Assembly (NCBI GenBank): GCA_016929205.1
Contig: JAFGJF010000608.1
Location: forward strand, 1-11,970
Length of the DNA: 11,970 nucleotides
Direction: 5' to 3'
Origin: Anaerolineae bacterium
GTDB lineage: Bacteria; Chloroflexota; Anaerolineae; JAFGEY01
Made by a program: the position numbers and the translations under genes
Notes under the pieces: model-generated
Database searches by the model: none
What the model was told of the DNA's origin: nothing
What the model saw: only the letters and a program-made list of their open reading frames with translations
In this document: one piece after another, positions 1 to 7,379 of the stretch
Layout of the letters: each line of letters begins with the position of its first letter
Position numbering within the stretch: the stretch's first letter is position 1

Positions 1-541
1 CGATCCACACATAGCTGCTGTTGGGCATGTTTAGCGGGCCCAGGACTTGAGCCTGCATCCATTCGTCGAGGCGCTGCCCGGTCAAGTGTTCGATAACCCG
101 CTGCAGGTAGACGTACCCTTCGCCCGAGTAAGCAAAGCGTTCGCCGGGGGTAAAGTGGATGCGCAGCGATTGATCCTTGGAGCGCCAGTTGGGAAAACCT
201 GGCGTATGACTGAGCACGTTTCTCGCCGTGATCTGCTGCAGGCGCGGATCGTCTGGGATGTATGGTTCGGGCAGCATCGTGCTCAGCGGCCTGTCCAGAT
301 CGATCGTCCCCGAACGGGACCACTGGAGTACGGCGTAGGCAAAGAGGGGTTTGCTCAACGAGGCCGCCTGAAAGATCGTTTCGACGGTGACGGGATCCTT
401 GCTGTCTCTATCCCTAAAGCCGAATCCACGCTGCCAGACGACCTGTGCATCGTCGATCAAGGCGACCGACAGGCCCGGAACGTTTTCGCGTGCCATCCAT
501 TTTGGGATCTGTCGTTCGAGGGTGGTAATGAGTTCAGTCAT
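1..541 (-). CDS. Serine hydrolase, beta-lactamase/class C-like (partial, C-terminus outside window)
   Basis: The reading frame is open from an ATG at 541 to the left edge, giving the first 180 residues of a protein whose C-terminal part is missing. The family (Pfam Beta-lactamase; class C enzymes, EstB-like esterases, D-aminopeptidases) uses a Ser-x-x-Lys nucleophile. It is seen here as S61-L-S-K64 inside FQAASLSKP, followed by the second family motif as Y138-S-G in FAYSGEGY, plus the usual LLSHTxG-type stretch (VLSHTPGFPNW, residues 109-119). The third motif (KTG/HxG) would lie outside the window. No signal peptide is visible at the N-terminus (MTELITTLERQIP), so a cytoplasmic esterase or peptidase is more likely than a periplasmic beta-lactamase. 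The start at 541 has AGGAG 9 nt upstream. An ATG at 547 is also in frame but is only 3 nt from that AGGAG. The substrate cannot be told from sequence. Confidence 0.85.
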   Translation of the reverse strand, partial: MTELITTLERQIPKWMARENVPGLSVALIDDAQVVWQRGFGFRDRDSKDPVTVETIFQAASLSKPLFAYAVLQWSRSGTIDLDRPLSTMLPEPYIPDDPRLQQITARNVLSHTPGFPNWRSKDQSLRIHFTPGERFAYSGEGYVYLQRVIEHLTGQRLDEWMQAQVLGPLNMPNSSYVWI

Positions 542-596
542 GGTCATTTTCTCCTGATGCAGAATCGTCGTCGGCAGTTTGAATGAATTGACGGCT

Positions 597-625
597 AGTG
601 TATCACAGCTTGCTGAAAACCTCAA
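597..625 (-). promoter_or_regulatory. Sigma70-type promoter for the serine hydrolase
   Basis: Read on the minus strand, TTGAGG (625-620) is followed after exactly 17 bp by TACACT (602-597). A TG one base upstream of the -10 makes an extended -10. The expected transcript start is near 590, giving a leader of roughly 50 nt before the ATG at 541. Inferred from consensus match and position only. Confidence 0.6.
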
Positions 626-662
626 GGTGCAGAGGGGAGAGCGAGGCAGATTCTGTAGCGAC

Positions 663-691
663 TTGACAGTTTTGGTGGTCAGGGATAGAAT
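663..691 (+). promoter_or_regulatory. Sigma70-type promoter for the oxidoreductase/MFS unit
   Basis: A perfect TTGACA (663-668) and TAGAAT (686-691) are separated by 17 bp, and the first gene starts about 65 nt downstream of the expected start site near 698. It lies back to back with the minus-strand promoter at 597-625, with 37 bp between the two -35 boxes. That leaves room for a shared operator, but I saw no clear palindrome there. Confidence 0.7.
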
Positions 692-761
692 GATCCCGCC
701 ATTTTGAGATGATGGTGCAGCAGCAGACAGAATTGCCGAGTTTGAGCAGAAAAGGAGAATG

Positions 762-1850
762 ATGAACAGAGTCAAGGTTGGTGTGATCGGGTGCGGGCGG
801 ATCAGCCCGCAGTATCTGGATAATCTCGTGCAGCGGTTTCACTTTTGCCTGGATGTCGCAGTTTGTGCGGACATTGTCCGCGAGGCGGCAGAACGCCGGG
901 CAGAGGAATATGGCATCCCCAGGGTGTGCAGCGTGGAAGAGCTGTTGGACGATCCCGAGATCGAGATCGTCGTCAATCTGACCATCCCGGCGGCGCACTA
1001 TGGGGTGAGTATGGCCGCCTTGACCGCGGGCAAACACGTCTACACCGAAAAGCCGCTGGCTGTGACCCGCGAGGAAGGCAAGACGTTGGTCGAAACCGCC
1101 AGGGCCAAGGGGCTGCTCATCGGTGGCGCTCCCGATACGTTTCTGGGCGCGGGGCTGCAAACCTGCCGCAAGTTGATCGACGACGGCTGGGTGGGCAAGC
1201 CGATTTCGGCCCAGGCGATGATCGCCATGGGCGTGCACGTCGATCGCTACCACAAGGTCGGCGTTGGCCCAATGTTCGACATGGGGCCCTATTTCGTGAC
1301 CGCGATGGTGGCGCTGCTCGGCCCGGTGGTGCGAGCGACCGGGTCGGCGCAGATCCCGTTTGATACCAAGTTTGACCCCGATACGTCGCGGCCCGATTTT
1401 GGCCAGCCATTCACCGTTGACACACCGACGAATGTCTCCGGCGTGCTCGACTTTGAGAACGGCACGGTGGGCGTGGTGACGACGACATGCGAGGTGCTTC
1501 ATTACAAGCCTCGCCTGGAAATCTATGGATCTGAAGGCATTTTAGTCTGCAACGATCCCAACATGTTTGGCGGGCCGGTCACCATCGAGCGGCGCGGGGG
1601 CGAAGCGCGTGAAGTGGCGCTGACCCACTATTACGACAATCGCAACCGCGGGCTGGGGGTGGCCGATATGGCCTATGCCATCCGCAACAGCCGGCCGGTG
1701 CGCGCCAGCGGTGAGTTGATGTATCACGTCCACGATATCATGCATGCCATCCACGATGCATCACGTGAGGGCAAACACGTCACGCTGCAAAGCCGCGTCG
1801 ATCGCCCCGAGCCGTTTCCGGCCGGATTCAAGCCCCATATTTTCGAGTAG
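762..1850 (+). CDS. Gfo/Idh/MocA family NAD(P)-dependent oxidoreductase
   Basis: Predicted soluble dehydrogenase of 362 residues, the usual size for this family, which oxidises or reduces sugars, inositols and related polyols with NAD(P). The N-terminus holds the Rossmann nucleotide-binding loop (VKVGVIGCGRIS, residues 4-15). The hallmark E96-K97-P98 motif follows (HVYTEKPLAV), whose lysine is catalytic in characterised members. The C-terminal half has APDTFLGAGLQT (123-134) and DMGPYFVTAMVALLGP (173-188), features of a subgroup often found beside glycoside hydrolases. AGGAG at 753-757 lies 4 nt before the ATG at 762 and only 1 nt before an in-frame ATG at 759, so 762 is preferred. It is followed after 18 nt by a second, different member of the same family, presumably in one transcript. 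The exact sugar is unknown. Confidence 0.93.
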   Translation: MNRVKVGVIGCGRISPQYLDNLVQRFHFCLDVAVCADIVREAAERRAEEYGIPRVCSVEELLDDPEIEIVVNLTIPAAHYGVSMAALTAGKHVYTEKPLAVTREEGKTLVETARAKGLLIGGAPDTFLGAGLQTCRKLIDDGWVGKPISAQAMIAMGVHVDRYHKVGVGPMFDMGPYFVTAMVALLGPVVRATGSAQIPFDTKFDPDTSRPDFGQPFTVDTPTNVSGVLDFENGTVGVVTTTCEVLHYKPRLEIYGSEGILVCNDPNMFGGPVTIERRGGEAREVALTHYYDNRNRGLGVADMAYAIRNSRPVRASGELMYHVHDIMHAIHDASREGKHVTLQSRVDRPEPFPAGFKPHIFE

Positions 1851-1868
1851 GCGAGGAGGAGAACAAAC

Positions 1869-2918
1869 ATGATCAACGCAGCCGTTGTCGGTTATGGGTA
1901 TGCCGGGCGGGCGTTTCATTCGTACCTGATTTCGCTGGCCGAGGGGCTCAACCTGTATGCGATCTCGACGCGCAATCCCGAACGCCAGGCGGCAGCGCGA
2001 GCGGCCTATCCGGGGACAAAGATAGTCGGCTCCCTGGACGATTTGCTGGCAGACGACCACGTCGATCTGGTCGTCTTTGCCACGCCACATGACACGCACC
2101 ACGATTTGACGATCCAGGCCATGGACGCTGGCAAAAACGTCGTCACCGACAAAGTAATGGCCATGAATGCCCGGGAGGCAGCTGGCATGATCGAGGCCAG
2201 CGAGCGAAACGGGGTGATGCTTTCCGTGTTCCAGAATCGCCGCTGGGATTGGGACTATTTGACGGTCAAAAAGGTCATCCAGGATGGTTTGCTTGGCAAG
2301 CCGTACCTGTTTAGAGCAGGGATTATGAATTATGGCCCGCCGCACGGCTGGCGAGGCAGCAAGGCGCGCAGCGGTGGGATCCTCTACGATTGGCCGGCAC
2401 ATTTTATCGACCAGGCCCTGCAGCTCGTGCCGGACAAGGTTGAATCGGTATATTGCCACGTCGCGGACCGCGGGCACTGGGATGTCGATATCGGCAACTA
2501 TGCCAAGCTGCTGATTCATTTCGCGAACGGCGTGCTGTACGAGATCGAGATTTCGAACCTGGCAGCGGTACCCATACCGCGCTGGTACGTTGCCGGCAAC
2601 CTCGGCGCGCTGGTCAAGCACGGCCTGGACCCACAGGAGGGGCCGATGCGCGAGGGCAACATTGATGCGGCACAGGAACTGCCCGAGCACCGCGCCCAGG
2701 TGAGCACGTTTGTCAGCGGTGAACGAAAAACGCTGGTCATCGACAGCGTGCGTGGTACCTGGAAATCGTACTATCAGAACATCTCGGACGTGTTGAACAA
2801 GGGTGCCGAGCTGGCGGTCAAGCCGCAAGAGGTGTATCGCGTCATGCAGGTCTACGACGCGGCGATGCAGTCCGCCGAAACCGGCCAGGCGGTCAGGTTA
2901 TCCACCGATGCAAGTTGA
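1869..2918 (+). CDS. Gfo/Idh/MocA family oxidoreductase, second type
   Basis: 349-residue predicted NAD(P)-dependent oxidoreductase. The Rossmann loop is at the very N-terminus (AAVVGYGYAGRAFHSYLI, residues 4-21). The C-terminal domain has the D-x-x-x-H-x-x-D pattern as D174-WPA-H178-FI-D181 in GGILYDWPAHFIDQAL, matching the catalytic Asp/His arrangement of many members. The usual EKP motif is altered to T93-D-K-V96: the lysine stays, but Glu becomes Asp and Pro becomes Val. It has a strong ribosome-binding site, AGGAGGAG at 1854-1861, 7 nt before the ATG, stronger than that of the gene before it. It is not a recent duplicate of the upstream gene, because similarity is limited to family motifs. 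A two-step conversion, or a scyllo-inositol or sugar-acid type reaction, is possible. I cannot name the substrate. Confidence 0.92.
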   Translation: MINAAVVGYGYAGRAFHSYLISLAEGLNLYAISTRNPERQAAARAAYPGTKIVGSLDDLLADDHVDLVVFATPHDTHHDLTIQAMDAGKNVVTDKVMAMNAREAAGMIEASERNGVMLSVFQNRRWDWDYLTVKKVIQDGLLGKPYLFRAGIMNYGPPHGWRGSKARSGGILYDWPAHFIDQALQLVPDKVESVYCHVADRGHWDVDIGNYAKLLIHFANGVLYEIEISNLAAVPIPRWYVAGNLGALVKHGLDPQEGPMREGNIDAAQELPEHRAQVSTFVSGERKTLVIDSVRGTWKSYYQNISDVLNKGAELAVKPQEVYRVMQVYDAAMQSAETGQAVRLSTDAS

Positions 2919-2957
2919 GTCTTTGGTCGCCAAGCACGTGGGCCTGCAGTCCCCAAG

Positions 2958-4217
2958 ATGAAGTTCAGTCTGCGCGCGCTATCCCACTTCAACCGGGAAA
3001 CCAGGCTGCTCATCGTCACCTCGGGGATCATTTCCGCGAGCTTTTTCGGCATTCACTCCCTGCTGCGTGTGCTCTACCTTTTGCGTCTGGGATACGGTCC
3101 CGAATACGTCGGCTTGTTTAGCGCCGCCGGCGCGTTCACCTATACGAGCATGGGCCTGCCCAGCGGTATGCTGGCCAGGCGTTTTGGCGTGCGCAAGGTC
3201 ATGTTGATCGGTGGGATCGGCACCATCCTTGGTATGGCCATTTTACCCCTGGTCGAGTTTCTGCCGGCGCAGGCTGTTTGGCCGATCGTCTCCCAGATCG
3301 TGCAAATCGCAGGCTGGTCCATGTTTAACGTCAACTGGGTGCCGGCGCTAATGGCGGTGACGACGGCGCAAGAACGAGCCAGCGCATATGCCCTGAATGG
3401 CGTGCTCAAAGGGGTCGGTACCTTTATCGGTACGACCGTCGGCGGGTTTCTACCCGGTTTTTTTGCCAGCGCATTTTCATTGGCCCTGGACGCACCGAGG
3501 ACGTACGGGTACGGCATTTGGGTGGGAGTAGCCGTCGGTCTCGTTGCCCTTGTTCCACTGAGCCGTGTGGGTAAACTCGAACCACCCGTCCCTACCGGTA
3601 CGAACGTCGCGGCGCAGAGCCCGTTCCCGTTTCTGCTTGTGGCACTGATCGTCCTGTACGTCTTTCTCAGCCACAGCGGGTGGGCGGCCTGCCGCGCTTT
3701 TAGCAGTGCTTACATGGATACGGTTCTCGCGCTGCCTCCGGCCACGATCGGCCTGATCAGCAGCGTAGGAGAGTTTGCGGCGATGTTGTCCCCTTTGCTC
3801 GCGCCCCAACTGGCCCGCTACCGGGGCGATGGCTGGACGCTGATGATCGTCTCATTGGGAATGGGGATCAGCTTGCTACCCATTATCCTGGCATCCAATT
3901 GGGCGGCCATCGGCCTGGCGAACACGGCGGTCTTGACATTGGCGGCAATCAGGATGCCTGCGCTGCAGGTTTTTCAGATGGAACTGGTCGATGTGCGCTG
4001 GCGGCCGTTGGCTTATGGGGCGGCGTCGATGGCGATGGGGTTCAGCTTTGGATCGATCAGTCTGGCGGGTGGATACATCATTGCTTCGGTGGGATACCGC
4101 ACGCTCTTTGCGACCGGTGCGGGGGTGAGTATCATCGGGGCCGTGTTGATGTGCATGATTCTCAGACGCCAAGAGACATTGCGCACGGTGGCTGTCTCAC
4201 GCGGTGATGAATCATGA
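2958..4217 (+). CDS. Major facilitator superfamily (MFS) transporter
   Basis: 419-residue hydrophobic protein with about 12 predicted membrane segments, the standard MFS length. The first helix starts near residue 18 (LLIVTSGIISASFFGIHSLL). The loop between helices 2 and 3 carries an MFS motif A variant, GMLARRFGVRK (residues 70-80), in which the usual Asp is replaced by Arg74. The two six-helix halves are joined by a polar stretch near residues 205-220 (GKLEPPVPTGTNVAAQSP). It follows the second oxidoreductase after 39 nt and probably shares its transcript, so import of the oligosaccharide or monosaccharide handled by the neighbours is the likely job. A drug or metabolite exporter cannot be excluded. 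No good ribosome-binding site precedes the ATG; translational coupling or a weak start is possible. Confidence 0.88.
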   Translation: MKFSLRALSHFNRETRLLIVTSGIISASFFGIHSLLRVLYLLRLGYGPEYVGLFSAAGAFTYTSMGLPSGMLARRFGVRKVMLIGGIGTILGMAILPLVEFLPAQAVWPIVSQIVQIAGWSMFNVNWVPALMAVTTAQERASAYALNGVLKGVGTFIGTTVGGFLPGFFASAFSLALDAPRTYGYGIWVGVAVGLVALVPLSRVGKLEPPVPTGTNVAAQSPFPFLLVALIVLYVFLSHSGWAACRAFSSAYMDTVLALPPATIGLISSVGEFAAMLSPLLAPQLARYRGDGWTLMIVSLGMGISLLPIILASNWAAIGLANTAVLTLAAIRMPALQVFQMELVDVRWRPLAYGAASMAMGFSFGSISLAGGYIIASVGYRTLFATGAGVSIIGAVLMCMILRRQETLRTVAVSRGDES

Positions 4218-4233
4218 CCGTTCGGGAGATGCG

Positions 4234-4301
4234 ATGTGTACCTGGCCTATAGGTCGATCTGGACCGGGCCGGCATTCACGGCCCAAATGTGTACCTGGCC
4301 T
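4234..4301. repeat. 15-bp direct repeat pair around the 3' end of the GH2 gene
   Basis: The 15-mer ATGTGTACCTGGCCT occurs exactly at 4234-4248 and again at 4287-4301. Each copy is followed by GGTCGAT after 3 nt (first copy) or 10 nt (second copy), so about 22 bases match with a 7-nt indel. The second copy codes for Gly-Gln-Val-His near the GH2 C-terminus. The first spans the stop codon (TAG, 4249-4247) in another frame. This looks like a small tandem duplication of the gene end. Confidence 0.75.
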
Positions 4302-6736
4302 CCGCCGGCAGGGTCGATGACCGCGATCGTCCTCGATTGACCTGGCGTCAGGTCAAAAAAGTTGTCCTCGAACACGGCTCCGGTTGTACCGGGCACGGTT
4401 AGGGTGACCTGCCGGACAAACATATCGCCGGTGATTTCGATCCCGGTTTTTGTGTGCTTGGCTCTCAAGGTTGCCTGGGGCAAATGCAGGTATCGTTCTC
4501 CCGCGAGCAATAACGTGGCCTGTTGTTCGCCCAAAAAAGCGGACAGAAATTCGTCGCGCAGTTTGACCGGCCCCAGGCTGGTGGCGTCGAGGCAGCGGCG
4601 AGATAGTCCCGGATCGAGTTCGACTGCACAAGACGATTCGCCGAGCACCGTCCCATCGAACCGCATGCGGCGCAGGATCAATGTCCCGGCGGTGCGTTCG
4701 GGAGAATCGTTTACCACCCACACGGCAATGCGGTCGGCCGCGCGTTCAAAACAGATCAGCACGGGTGCATAGGCACGGCGCAGGAAATAGTAGGCGATTT
4801 TGGGTTCCAGATAGTGGTCGATGACACTCCAATAGATAATCGGCCAGGGGTCGTTCAGCCGCCAGACAGTGTTACCCCAGCAACGGCGGCCGGGAGATGG
4901 ATTGTCGCCTGCAATGCCATTGGGCATACCGCGCCGCTGGCGTTCGATTCGCCGCTGCAAATACTCGCCGTGTGCCGTGCCCAGGACACGGACCAGGTCT
5001 GCTGGCGACTGTGGATCGCAGAATGTCTCGATCGGACCTATTTTGTCCCACGAGCCATCCACCGAACGGTACTGCCACATCTCTGGCCAGGCTGGCTGCC
5101 CTGGCGCGTGAATGCCCGGATCGTGTCCTTGGGGCCAAAGCTCTTGATCGTTGAGAAAATGGCGCAGACTCGAAACCGACGGCGCGCTGACCCGCCCAAT
5201 CTCTGAAGCGAACAAAGGTACCGAAGCGTGAGGCGAGAAGGTGAGTGTGGTGTAATCATGCCAGTCCCCTTCGAGCGGCCAGTTGGGAACGGGCCCACCA
5301 TGGGGTGAACTGGGGTGAAAGAGCCGGTCTGGATCCAGCATGGCGCAAATGTCCGGCATCATCCGGTCAAACAGATCCCATCCCTCCGTTGGGGGCGTGC
5401 CGAACTGAAAGTCCCAGCCCATGTGATTTTCGTTCCCGCCGCACCACAACAAGATGCAGGGGTGATTGCGCAGCCGCTGCACCACATCTTTAATCTCAGC
5501 CTGGCAATTCTCACTGAATGCTGGCAGGTGGCTAGGATACTTGCCATATCCAAACATAAAGTCCTGCCAAACCAGGATTCCCCGTTGATCACAGGCATCA
5601 TAGAACGCTTGTGGCGGGATCGTGCCGCCGCCCCAAACACGGAGCACGTTCATTCGTCCATGTTCGACCAGATCCAGCAAGCGAGTCGCGCGCTTTTGCG
5701 ACCAGCAGTGTGTCGATCCCTCCAGCGGCGCCCAGCATGCCCCCCGGAGAAAGATGCGCTGGCCGTTGATTTCAAAAGCGAAACGCTTTTCGCCGCTCTG
5801 CGGGTCAAAGAGCAGCGGCCGGATGTGCCGGACACCAAAGCAGATCGTTTGATGATCGTGCCGCTCGCCATCGAGCACCAGGTCAAGGTGCAGGGTATAC
5901 AGGTTGGGCGTGCCGTGCGTGTGCGGCCACCACAGTTGCGGATCGTCCAGCGCCACGTCAAAATGATCGGCTGATGTATCAATCGTGCCACGGGCAGCTT
6001 GCTGCCTGCTAGGACTCACCAGCCGCCACTCGATTTGTGCGGGTTCTCCTCCTGTCTTGAACTGGACGTTTATCGTCGCATGTGATAGATCCTGAGATAG
6101 TTCGGAGCGGATGCAGGCGTCTTGCAGCCAGGCCCGATCCGGGATATCAAGGGTAACGTCGCCAAATACGCCAACCTTGACAGAATGTGGGCGCGCCCCC
6201 AGGTAGGAGGTAAAATCGCTGCGGCACTTGCGCAGGTAGTGATGGGACGGAACGCCCTCTTGATGGCCAAATCGCTCCACCGCCTCAGCGACAGAGTTCA
6301 GGGGTGAATCAAAGATCAGCAGCAGCGTATTTTGCCCGCCGCTAGAATGGAGGAAACGGCGCACCTCTACGGCATAGTGACGGTGCATGTTGTTGAAACG
6401 GGCGACATGCTCGCCGTTGATGTAAAGCGTCGCCAACGTGTCCAGCCCATCAAAACGCAAAAAGACCGGTCCATCTCCAGTCGGGGTAGTAAACGTACAG
6501 GCGTACGCCCAGCCTTTTTCGCCCACCCAGGCACTTTTTGCAGCATTTCGACCAACGTGGGGATCTGGGATCAGACCGTGAGCGTATAGGGCATCGTGCA
6601 CCTGGGCCGGGATCGTGGTTGGCAACCACGTGCTTGCGACTTGTGTCGCTGCTCGCGTCAGGGCCATAATATCTGGATGGGTTGTTTCCAGTTGTCTGAT
6701 ACCCCAACCTGTGCTCAATACCTGCCGCATTCTCAT
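4247..6736 (-). CDS. Glycoside hydrolase family 2, beta-mannosidase type
   Basis: 829-residue enzyme matching GH2 beta-mannosidases (EC 3.2.1.25) in length and motif order. The N-terminal jelly-roll domain has WLPTTIPAQVHDAL (37-50) and GLIPDPHVGRN (54-64), both diagnostic of the mannosidase branch, and then NMHRHY (116-121). The immunoglobulin-like domain ends with LWWPHTHGTPNLY (268-280). The TIM barrel contains RMNVLRVWGGG (361-371) and VWQDFMFGYGKYP (389-401). The acid/base is Glu436 in WCGGNENHM and the nucleophile is Glu512 in FASEIG, by family comparison. There is no signal peptide, so hydrolysis of imported beta-mannosides is likely. Some members of this branch act on other exo-beta-linkages, such as glucosaminides. 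GGAG lies 8 nt before the ATG at 6736. It is convergent with the MFS gene, with a 29-nt gap. Confidence 0.92.
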   Translation of the reverse strand: MRMRQVLSTGWGIRQLETTHPDIMALTRAATQVASTWLPTTIPAQVHDALYAHGLIPDPHVGRNAAKSAWVGEKGWAYACTFTTPTGDGPVFLRFDGLDTLATLYINGEHVARFNNMHRHYAVEVRRFLHSSGGQNTLLLIFDSPLNSVAEAVERFGHQEGVPSHHYLRKCRSDFTSYLGARPHSVKVGVFGDVTLDIPDRAWLQDACIRSELSQDLSHATINVQFKTGGEPAQIEWRLVSPSRQQAARGTIDTSADHFDVALDDPQLWWPHTHGTPNLYTLHLDLVLDGERHDHQTICFGVRHIRPLLFDPQSGEKRFAFEINGQRIFLRGACWAPLEGSTHCWSQKRATRLLDLVEHGRMNVLRVWGGGTIPPQAFYDACDQRGILVWQDFMFGYGKYPSHLPAFSENCQAEIKDVVQRLRNHPCILLWCGGNENHMGWDFQFGTPPTEGWDLFDRMMPDICAMLDPDRLFHPSSPHGGPVPNWPLEGDWHDYTTLTFSPHASVPLFASEIGRVSAPSVSSLRHFLNDQELWPQGHDPGIHAPGQPAWPEMWQYRSVDGSWDKIGPIETFCDPQSPADLVRVLGTAHGEYLQRRIERQRRGMPNGIAGDNPSPGRRCWGNTVWRLNDPWPIIYWSVIDHYLEPKIAYYFLRRAYAPVLICFERAADRIAVWVVNDSPERTAGTLILRRMRFDGTVLGESSCAVELDPGLSRRCLDATSLGPVKLRDEFLSAFLGEQQATLLLAGERYLHLPQATLRAKHTKTGIEITGDMFVRQVTLTVPGTTGAVFEDNFFDLTPGQSRTIAVIDPAGGGQVHIWAVNAGPVQIDL

Positions 6737-6850
6737 CGTCTTTACTCCGTTTTCCCCCGGTTAACGAGTCTGTGAATTGCAAACGGTGAATGGCAATGAT
6801 AGCATAATGAGGCTTGAGAATAGATTTGATGTGACGAGATCATCTAACGT

Positions 6851-6879
6851 ATTGTAATCAAAAAGGTGGAAAAAGTCAA
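6851..6879 (-). promoter_or_regulatory. Sigma70-type promoter for the GH2 gene
   Basis: On the minus strand TTGACT (6879-6874) and TACAAT (6856-6851) are 17 bp apart. The expected start near 6844 leaves a leader of about 107 nt before the ATG. That is long enough for operator or RNA-level control, but I see no recognisable riboswitch in it. Confidence 0.65.
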
Positions 6880-6901
6880 TGTCGGTGGAGAAGCTCGGTC
6901 G

Positions 6902-6930
6902 TTGACAAAGGTCCAAGCCTATGGTATGAT
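6902..6930 (+). promoter_or_regulatory. Sigma70-type promoter for the hdr-frd operon
   Basis: A perfect TTGACA (6902-6907) and a near-perfect TATGAT (6925-6930) are 17 bp apart, about 31 bp upstream of the first start codon, giving a leader of about 25 nt. Its -35 is 22 bp from the -35 of the divergent GH2 promoter. The near-consensus sequence suggests solid basal expression of the redox operon. No other promoter is obvious inside the operon. Confidence 0.7.
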
Positions 6931-6961
6931 GGTGTACACTTTGGGTTAGCCAAGAGGCATC

Positions 6962-7366
6962 ATGCGAATTAAGTTATCGGCAGAAAAGCTACGAGGCGAC
7001 TTTGTGCGCCGGGTTACCGAGATCAGCGGGCAAGAGCTGTTGGCCTGCAACCAGTGCGGCAAGTGCTCGGCCGGCTGTCCGGTGGCCTTTACTATGGATC
7101 TGTTGCCCAGCCAGGTGATCCGGCTGGCCCAGTTGGGATCGGAAGAGGCGTTGGAGGCAAACACCATTTGGTACTGCGCCTCCTGCCAGACCTGTCTTGC
7201 CCGCTGCCCGCGCGGCGTCGATCTGCCGAGGGTGATGGAGGCGTTGCGCCAGATCGTGCTGCGCGACCAGGGCGATCGTCTCTCGCCGGCCGATATCTCG
7301 GACGAGCTGCTGGAAGAGGCCCCCCAGTTGGCTGTCATCGGCATATTTAGAAAACACACCGCCTGA
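6962..7366 (+). CDS. hdrC: HdrC-like iron-sulfur protein (heterodisulfide reductase subunit C family)
   Basis: 134-residue soluble protein with two classical CxxCxxCxxxCP motifs, C29-C32-C35-C39 (ACNQCGKCSAGCP) and C72-C75-C78-C82 (YCASCQTCLARCP). Each is expected to bind one [4Fe-4S] cluster. The PSQVIRLAQLG segment between them and the FRK-type C-terminus (LAVIGIFRKHTA) are typical of HdrC. HdrC passes electrons between HdrA and the active-site subunit HdrB in Hdr complexes. It is shorter than methanogen HdrC (about 180-190 residues) but has both cluster motifs complete. AAGAGG at 6952-6957 serves as ribosome-binding site. It opens the operon, and hdrB follows after 13 nt. Because the organism is probably a bacterium, its partner disulfide is unlikely to be CoM-S-S-CoB. 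Confidence 0.92.
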   Translation: MRIKLSAEKLRGDFVRRVTEISGQELLACNQCGKCSAGCPVAFTMDLLPSQVIRLAQLGSEEALEANTIWYCASCQTCLARCPRGVDLPRVMEALRQIVLRDQGDRLSPADISDELLEEAPQLAVIGIFRKHTA

Positions 7367-7379
7367 GGAAACGCCGATC

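Noticed and set aside
603..1502. A 299-codon minus-strand frame opposite the first oxidoreductase
   Set aside because: It overlaps a clear Gfo/Idh/MocA gene and both divergent promoters, and shows no motif. Shadow frame.
4266..4284. GGGCCG/CGGCCC hairpin with a 7-nt loop near the convergent MFS and GH2 ends
   Set aside because: It lies inside the GH2 coding end and has no T-run on either side, so I do not call it a terminator. It could still slow polymerase from the MFS side.
5315..5974. A 219-codon plus-strand frame within the GH2 gene
   Set aside because: It lies opposite the GH2 catalytic region, with no ribosome-binding site or domain. Shadow frame.
6777..6801. TTGCAAACGGTG-like sequence in the GH2 leader resembling a LacI-family or cre operator
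   Set aside because: Only 4-bp arms are symmetric and three consensus positions are wrong. Too weak to report as an operator.
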